DNA of 64,000 nt from Mesostigma viride (taxonomy: Eukaryota > Streptophyta > Mesostigmatophyceae > Mesostigmatales > Mesostigmataceae). Below the pieces are notes generated by a model. That model ran no database searches and had not been told where the DNA came from. It saw only the letters and a list, made by a program, of their open reading frames with translations. Positions 10,401-19,400 of this stretch are shown in pieces. Made by a program: the position numbers and the translations under genes. Numbering within the stretch: the first letter of the stretch is position 1; each line of letters starts with the position of its first letter. The DNA lies in the NCBI GenBank assembly GCA_009746045.1, contig RPFO01000080.1, forward strand, positions 11,323,764 through 11,387,763, read 5' to 3'.

Positions 10401-13400
10401 TTGTCCTTGTGTGCTCGTGTTCACTTGCCATCCAGGTAGGGCTCGTTCGTTGGTTGGCATGCAGCCAGTATTGTCCTTGTGTGCTCGTGTTCACTTGCCA
10501 TCCAGGTAGGGCTCGTTCGTTGGTTGGCATGCAGCCAGTATTGTCCTTGTGTGCTCGTGTTCACTTGCCATCCAGGTAGGGCTCGTTCGTTGGTTGGCAT
10601 GCAGCCAGTATTGTCCTTGTGTGCTCGTGTTCACTTGCCATCCAGGTAGGGCTCGTTCGTTGGTTGGCATGCAGCCAGTATTGTCCTTGTGTGCTCGTGT
10701 TCACTTGCCATCCAGGTAGGGCTCGTTCGTTGGTTGGCATGCAGCCAGTATTGTCCTTGTGTGCTCGTGTTCACTTGCCATCCAGGTAGGGCTCGTTCGT
10801 TGGTTGGCATGCAGCCAGTATTGTCCTTGTGTGCTCGTGTTCACTTGCCATCCAGGTATGGCTCGCGGGTGCATGGGCGCGGTCAGACTCTTGCTTGTGC
10901 GCCCATGTTTCGAGGTCATCCATGTGCTTGGCTCGCCCTCATAAGGGGCATTGAATATTGTGGATTTTGGGTGCCGTAGGAAGCTACCGAGAGATGCCGC
11001 GCCTGGATGTATTGGACGACAGGGGCCCGGGGTGGGTGGGCCTGGCCCGGCAGCTGACTTGCGCCCTGTCCCACCTTTGCAACCGCACCATCCATTTCCC
11101 CATTCCCTCCTCTTACCTGACTCATCATATGGGGCCCCTAAACCCTAAACCCTAAAACCTAAAACCTAAAACCTAAAACCTAAAACCTAAAACACTCATC
11201 ATATGGGGCCTGCGTTCACAACCGCATCATGTGCCTCATTCACCCTGCTCCGGCCATTTGAAATTTAGTCACGCTCATTTTCACCACAACGCCCCCACCC
11301 TCAATGCCAGTAAACCCTCTTTCATGTGAGCTGACTTTTTCCCCGTGCCAAGTCTTAAATTGCGTCGTGTGCTTTTCACCACCATAACCCCACCCTCAGC
11401 GCGACATGATCATCGTGTACATGCTGTGCACGTACGGATCCGGCGCTCCCCCTGCGTCCGCACGCAAGTTCCTCTCCTACCTCACCTCCACGCACGCCAG
11501 CCGGCTCCAAGGCATGCTCTTCTGTGTGTTTGGCGTCGGCAGCTCCGCCTACCCCCGCTTCTGTGGCGCGGCCGACCTGGCGTCCAGCCTCCTCTTCCAG
11601 GCGGGTCTCACCGAGCTCATCCCCACGGGCAAGGTGGACGTGATGGCCAAGACGGAGCCAGTCTACCAGATCTGGCTCAAGCAGTTTGTGACCGCGCTGG
11701 CGAAACGCGGGATTGCGCCCAAGGCGTGCCGGGCCATGCTCACAAAGCTCGCGTTATCGAGCCAGGACAGTGGGGCGGCCAAGCAGGCGTTTGTGCCGTG
11801 GTACAACCTGGGCGATATCACGGGCAGCTTCCTAGAGCTGGCAGTTGACCCCAAGCGGCTGCAGGCCAAGTGCGTGGACGTCAAGGAGATGCTCCCCTGT
11901 GAGGACCCCATCCGGTCCACGATGCTGTGCTCGCTCGACTTTTCCGTCTCAGGCCACAGCCAGTACTACCCCGGGGACCATATCTCGATCTACTTCACGA
12001 ACAACCTGCAGGACCCGGAAATGGAGGCGTTCTTGGCAGGGTTTGGGTTTGGGTCGACACGCAGCCTGCAGAGCGTGTTTGTGCTCACGTCGGTGGACAC
12101 GTCGACCAAGGGCAAGGTGGAGCCGCCGTTCCCCACGCCCAACACGTATGAGAACGTGTTCCGCATGTTTGTCAACGTGCGTGAGCCGCCCTCAGAGACG
12201 GCAGTGCAGGTGAGAAGGCTGGATTCATGTATTGTTCGTTGGCAGCGTGTTTATTATTTTCTATGCATAACGTGGTTTTTTGTATGATATATATGTATAG
12301 AGCTTTGACATGGCTCTTTATATAGGTTTATAGCTGGGCGTTTGCTTTGGTTTGAGTGATTTCACTCTGCTGTAAGTAATTATATGTTTATTATATATAT
12401 ATTTACGTGGGTGCCTTTACTCTGCTGTAAGTAATTATATTTTTTAATATATATATTATGGTGTTTTCTTGTCTCTTTCCCCTGGCCCTTTCCCCTCAAT
12501 TATAGGTCCCTTATTGTCTTTTTTAAAATGAGAGGATTCAGTTCTGTAGAAGATGCTTCAAGGGAAGAATTCAGGTGGGTCAGACGGTGCAGATGTTTTA
12601 ATGGCCTGAATTATTGCGATGGTTGCAATGGTTACAATAGTTACAATGGTGACAATAGTCACAATCGTACAACAGCGACCGTGAAAGAAGTGGCAATGAC
12701 ATGAGTGTGGTGACATCTCTAGAATTGGTAGAATTGTAAACTATATGGAGGTAGTGGAAGCTTTTATTGGGCCAAAGGGGGCCAAATGGGCCAACTGCAT
12801 GATGGTCAAAATGGTCAAATTGGGCTAACAATCAATGCTCAAAATGTTCAAAGTGGCCATGAAAATCAATGTCATCAAAATGGTGGCAATGGTGGCAATT
12901 GGTGGCAATGGTGGCAATTGGTGGCAATCGTGGCAATGGTGGCAATTGGTGGCAATCGTGGGAATGGTGGAAGTGGTGCAAGTGGTGGCAATGGTGGCCA
13001 TGGTGGCCATGGTGGCAATGGTGGCAATGGTGGCAATGGTGGCAATGGTGGCAATGGTGGCAATAGTGGCAATGGTGGCAATGGCGGCAATGGTGGCAAC
13101 GGTGGCAACGGTGGCAACGGTGGCAACGGTGGCAACGGTGGCAACGGTGGCAACGGTGGCAACGGTGGCAACGGTGGCAACGGTGGCAACGGTGGCAACG
13201 GTGGCAACGGTGGCAACGGTGGCAACGGTGGCAACGGTGGCAACGGTGGCAACGGTGGCAAGGGTGGCAAGGGTGGCAAGGGTGGCAAGGGTGGCAAGGG
13301 TGGCAAGGGTGGCCATGGTGGTCCAAACAGTCCAAACAGTCCAAACAGTCCAAATGGTCCAAATGGTCCAAACAGTTAAGATGGTCCAAACAGTTTAGAT

Positions 13401-16400
13401 GGTCCAGATGGTCCAGATGGTCCAGATGGTCCAGATGGTCCAGATGGTCCAGATGGTCCAGATGGTCCAGATGGTCCAGATGGTCCAGATGGTCCAGATG
13501 GTCCAGATGGTCCAGATGGTCCAGATGGTCCAGATGGTCCAGATGGTCCAGATGGTCCAGATGGTCCAGATGGTCCAAACTTCATCTGGTTTTAAATGGG
13601 GGGGTATCAATGTGGCTTAGACAGTTGAAGTGGTTAATGAAAGTTAATGTGGTCAAAAGGGTGAAAAGGGTGAAAAGGGTCAAAAGGGTAAAAATTCTTG
13701 GATCGTAATCTAGTTTTCAAGGTGTTTCTTATCACACCCCCCTTGCAACCCCCTCAAAAAAATTACCTCACGCGGAACACACCCTAAATTAGGAAAAAAA
13801 TTCATCATGAAAGGCTAACGCCGACTCAAGTAAAAAATGCATGGCTGCCTTTTCACATGGACCGCCCGATGGCATCTCCAGGTGCTGGCTGGCTTTGCGA
13901 CCGACGCCAAGGACATCCTGGCGCTGAGCAAGGCGGCCAAGAACTATGACGCATGGCTGGTCGAGGTCGAGCCCCGCTGGATCGACACCTTTGAGCTCTT
14001 CCCCTCGCTAGCCAACAAGCTGCCCCTAAACATCTTCTTCCAGCTTGTGCCGCTCATCGTGCCGCGCGCCTACTCGATCGCGTCCGCGCCCGGCTGGGTG
14101 GACCCCCACACGGTCGACATCCTCGTCGGCCGGCTCACGTACGCAACCAAAACGGGCAAGACGCGGCGCGGTCAGTGCTCCAACTTCATCACGCGCGAAC
14201 TGTGCAAGGGTGACCTGGTGGACTTCAAGATCTCCATGGCCCCCGCGTTCCACCTCCCCTTTGACTCCACAGAGCCGATCCTCATGGTCGGCGCGGGCAC
14301 CGGGCTTGCCCCCTTCCGCGGCTTCTGGCAGGAGCGGTCCCGCCTGATGCGCAACGGCCACAAGCTGGGCCCCGCGGTGCTGGTCTTTGGCTGCCGCACG
14401 CGCGCCAAGGACATGATGTGCTACGAGGAGCTGATGCACCTCAAGCGGCAGGGCGTGCTCAAGGACGTCATCATCGCGTACAGCCGCGAGCCGGGCACCG
14501 CAAAGGAGTACGTGCAGGACGCGATCACGAATCGCACCGAAGCGCTGCGTACGATGATGGTGCACCCAAAGGCCCACGTGTACATCTGCGGGGACACGAT
14601 GATGAGCGCCGCGGTCAGCGGCTCGTTGGCCAAGCTCATGGGGCGCGCCGCGTTTGACGCCATGGTCGAGCGGGGTGGGTTCCACGAGGACGTGTTCGGT
14701 ATCACGTCGGCGGGCGCAAGCAAGATGCAGGCGCAGCAGGGGGCGGCCAGCGCAAAGGCGCTGATCGCGGAGCTGGGCAGCCTGGCACAGGTACGTGAGG
14801 GGGTTGATGCACTTTCGGCTACGTCATATGTTGTGCAGTGGATACGGCTCGTGGCCCCTATGTTAGGTGTTTTTTTGCCTGTTGGATGACTCTATGCAGC
14901 TGAGGCAGCCTGGCGCAGGTACAGGAGGTGCATTCATCAGCGTGGGGCAAGGGGTCGTGTCTCCATTGAGGTGTCTCAAATTGTGGTAGCTGCAGTTTCC
15001 CACATATTGCCAACATTCTTGCTGGTAGTGCGTCCCTTCACGTTGGTTGTGTCTTCTCTAGCATCATTCTCTAATAATATTCTTTAGTAATCTTCTCTAA
15101 TTTCCTTATCTTATCATCCCCTCAAATGCCACAAGTGGACAAGATGCGACAAGAGGGCGACGTCGCCGGCAGGCAGGCCGGTGAAGGAAGTTCTCCTCTT
15201 CTCTACCTTCTGCTCTCCTCCACCTTATAGTCTCCTTTACCTTCTACTCTCCGGCACCATTGATCGCCTGATATCTTCTGCTGCTCACGCACTCACTTGT
15301 AATTGCGACAGGACGGCGACGTCGCCGGCATGGAGGCCATCCTGAACAACCCCGAGCGCCTGGGCGCCAAGTTTGACCTCAACGGCTCGGACACGAGCGG
15401 CAACACGCTGCTCCACGTGGCCGTTCAGGCCGGCCAGCTGGACGTGGTCCGCATGCTCATCGGCCGCAAGATCGGCCTGAACTCGCTCGACCAGTGGGGG
15501 CTTACCCCTCTCGCCGCCGCGAGGCGCGAGAGCAAGGACGAGATCGCGTCCGCGCTTGAGTCTGCGGGCGGGCTCATGGTCTCCTCGTTCCACCGCAACT
15601 TCTACCCGCTACACACCAAGGTCATCCTGAACGACCTGGACGGGTTGAGGGCGGACCTAGCGGCGGGCGCAAACGTGAACCAGCCGGACATGCTGGGGGG
15701 CAGCGCGCTCCACCTCGCGTGCGCGCTCGGCCGCGACGAGGCCACCAAGATACTCCTGGCAGCCGGCACTGCCGTCAACATGGTCAACCGCGTGGGCAAC
15801 TCTGCCATTCAAGCCGCACTCGCCTTCTCCCGCCTGGAGTGCGTGGAGCTGTGTAAGGCCGCGGGGGGGACGCTGGTGGCTGGGATCGGAGGGGACTTCA
15901 CGTCGGGCCGGCCGTCGACGTTTGACTGGGACCCCGCAAACGATGAGGTGGCAAAGGACCTGGGCATCACGCCGGAGCAGATCACTATCGTTCAGGTGAG
16001 AAAGGGCGCTGGGTGCAAGTGACGGAGGAGCGCGTAAGGTCTATCCCCAGGTACGCGCCTTGCATAGGCAGTCCATGGACCGGGACCTGGGCATCACGTC
16101 AAAGCAGATCACGGTCGTGCAGGGGGGCTGTCCTTTCATATGTTGGTGCAGCAAACAGGTTCAGATCACGGTCGTGCAGGTGGGCTGTCCTTGCGTGTGT
16201 TGGTGCAGCAAACAGGTACAGATCACGGTCGTTCAGGTGAGAAAGGCGTCAGGTGCAGAGGGAGGGAGGAGAAAGTCAGGCTGTGTATGCTGCCCCCCCC
16301 CCCCCCCCCCCCGCACGGCTCCTGGTCATGGCTTTATGGGGCAAGGGCCATGGGTTCTCTGCCTGATCGACCGTCTTCCTCCAGTTCTCCCCATGCCAAT

Positions 16401-19400
16401 CCACCTGATGCAGTGCTCCTGGTCATGGCTTTATGGGGCAAGGGCCATGGGTTCTCTGCCTGATCGACCGTCTTCCTCCAGTTCTCCCCATACCAATCCA
16501 CCTGATGCAGTGCTCCTGGCCATGGCTTTATGGGGCAAGGGCCATGGGTTCTCTGCCTGATCGACCGTCTTCCTCCAGTTCTCCCCATGCCAATCCACCT
16601 GATGCAGTGCTCCTGGCCATGGCTTTATGGGGCAAGGGCCATGGGTTCTCTGCCTGATCGACCGTCTTCCTCCAGTTCTCCCCATGCCAATCCACCTGAT
16701 GCAGTGCTCCTGGTCATGGCTTTATGGGGCAAGGGCCATGGGTTCTCTGCCTGATCGACCGTCTTCCTCCAGTTCTCCCCATGCCAATCCACCTGATGCA
16801 GTGCTCCTGGCCATGGCCGTCTATGTTACACATACAATGATTTCGTGTGTTCAGGGGTTTAGAGTTTGGTGCCTCCCTGATGCAAACCACCACCACGGCC
16901 ACAACACCTGCGCCCCCCCCCGCAGGGCTCCTGGTTGTGACCTACGATCTACCCTTTCTCTTTCATGGTCCCTACGCCCACAACCCCAACTCCATGGCCC
17001 CAGAACCCACGGCCACATAACACACGCCGCCAGACCCGCCGCCACCAAGCCCACAATCCCCCACATGCATGGCTCCTGGTCCTGACTGTTGTATGTGCTA
17101 TATATATTTATCGAGAAAGGTACCTTAATAAAACTTGCTATATAGTAGTATCGAGGAGACAACCAGCGCAGGCCAGTAAAGTAAATACATCCCTTAGTAC
17201 ATACCTGCCAGCTCTGGATGTCTCTTTCTATACGTATAGTATATTGGCTTCCCTAGACTGTACGTTTACTCCCGCTGTACTATATTTATAACATTCTGTA
17301 CATTTTCTCCCGGATGCAAACCCAACTTGCGGCCCCGAAACCATGCCCCCCCCCCCCGCTGGGCTCCGGGTCGTGGCGTACAACACATACTGCTATAACT
17401 TTGTTTTTATCCTCACCCTTTCCTGGCACGTAAACTTAAGACCTTCCTGTCACCCTGTATTTTACTTATCCTCGTGCCCCCTGCCACCCCGCGGCAGGCG
17501 CGGCTGTCCACCCTCGGTTGTCAACCCTTGACTGTCATGAACCCACGGCTGTTAACCCTTTTCCTTTCACCCTTTCTATTACTGATCCTCGTGCCCCCTG
17601 CCAACTCTCGGCTGCCAATACTCGGCTATCCTTGCAGGGCTCGTGGTCATGGCTCTCGCAAGGCACATTCCCTGAGAAGACGCGGACCGCGCTCGAGGAA
17701 TACGGTGCCAAGCTCTTCCACTGCCTCTTCGAGATCTCCCCTGCGCTGCTGGAGCTGTTCCCCTTCCGCGATCCCGTGACAGGCGTCCCCGTCGAGGCTG
17801 AGATGCGCTCGCACGGGCTCAGGGTGACGACCGCGCTAGGCGACGTGCTGAACGACCTGAACGACCTCTCGGTGCTCATCCCGAAGACCGAGGCGCTGAT
17901 CAAGCGGCACGTCAAGTATGGGGTCAAGGTGGAGCACTACGACATACTGTCGATGTGTCTGGCGATGACGCTGGAAAGGGTGCTGGAGACGAGCTGGAGC
18001 GATGACGAGCGGGTCGCGTGGAATGCGGTGCTGGGCATGCTCACGCGGACCGCGCAGCGGGTGAGGGAACATGTTTGACATTTGATGTTTGTTTGATGTT
18101 TGTTTGATGGTTGTTTGATGGTTGTGTAGGCAAACATGCGAGGAAACACACATGATGTTTGTGTGGATGAACGTGCCATGAGCATGGCTATTGTGTGGCT
18201 GTACCTCTGTTGATTTGGTCGGTTTGTCATTGTGTGTGGTTATTGCCACGTGAAACGTAGTGCTGGGTCGATCCACGAGGACGGCACAGAAGGTGAGGGG
18301 ATGAACAAGTAGTATGAATTATTTAGTAGTAATTACTTTCATGATTTTTTTGTTCGGGGTGTTCGGGGTGTTGGGGGTGTTGGGGGTGTTCGGGGTGTTC
18401 GGGGTGTTCGGGGTGTTCGGGGTGTTCGGGGTGTTCGGGGTGTTCGGGGTGTTCGGGGTGTTCCGGGTGTTCGGGGTGTTCGGGGTGTTCGGGGTGTTCG
18501 GGGTGTTCGGGGTGTTCGGGGTGTTCGCGGTGTTCGGGGTGTTCGCGGTGTTCGGGGTGTTCGGGGTGTTCGGGGTGTTCGGGGTGTTCGGGGTGTTCGG
18601 GGTGTTCGGGGTGTTCGGGGTGTTCGGGGTGTTCGGGGTGTTCGGGGTGTTCGGGGTGTTCGGGGTGTTCGGGGTGTTCGGGGTGTTCGGGGTGTTGGGG
18701 GTGTTCGGGGTGTTCGGGGTGTTCGGGGTGTTCGGGGTGTTCGGGGTGTTCGGGGTGTTCGGGGTGTTCGGGGTGTTCGGGGTGTTCGGGGTGTTCGGGG
18801 TGTTCGGGGTGTTCGGGGTGTTCGGGGTGTTCGCGGTGTTCGCGGTGTTCGCGGTGTTCGGGGTGTTCGGGGTGTTCGGGGTGTTCGGGGTGTTCGGGGT
18901 GTTCGGGTGTTCGGGGTGTTCGGGGTGTTCGGGGTGTTCGGGGTGTTCGGGGTGTTCGGGGTGTTGGGGGTGTTCGGGGTGTTCGGGGTGTTCGGGGTGT
19001 TCGGGGTGTTCGGGGTGTTCGGGGTGTTCGGGGTGTTCGGGGTGTTCCGGGTGTTGGGGGTGTTCGGGGTGTTCGGGGTGTTCGGGGTGTTCGGGTGTTC
19101 GGGGTGTTCGGGGTGTTCGGGGTGTTCGGGGTGTTGGGGGTGTTCGGGGTGTTCGGGGTGTTCGGGGTGTTCGGGGTGTTCGGGGTGTTCGGGGTGTTCG
19201 GGGTGTTCGGGGTGTTCGCGGTGTTCGGGGTGTTCGCGGTGTTCGCGGTGTTCGGGGTGTTCGGGGTGTTCGGGGTGTTCCGGGTGTTCGGGGTGTTCCG
19301 GGTGTTCGGGGTGTTCGGGTGTTCGGGGTGTTCGGGGTGTTCGGGGTGTTCGGGGTGTTCGGGGTGTTCGGGGTGTTCGGGGTGTTCGGGGTGTTCGGGG

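Noticed and set aside
8261-10850. CRISPR-like regular repeat
   Set aside because: Units are tandem 70-mers with no unique spacers, lie in a eukaryotic intron, and have no cas genes nearby.
12786-13620. Gly-Gly-Asn, His-Arg-Cys and Asp-His-Leu repeat proteins
   Set aside because: Artefacts of 9-bp repeats in NOS intron 2.
18061-18078. Read-through of exon 5 ending in VREHV as the protein terminus
   Set aside because: A good GTGAGG donor lies exactly at 18061, and the alternative exon 6 continues the globin helix in phase; read-through remains possible as an isoform.
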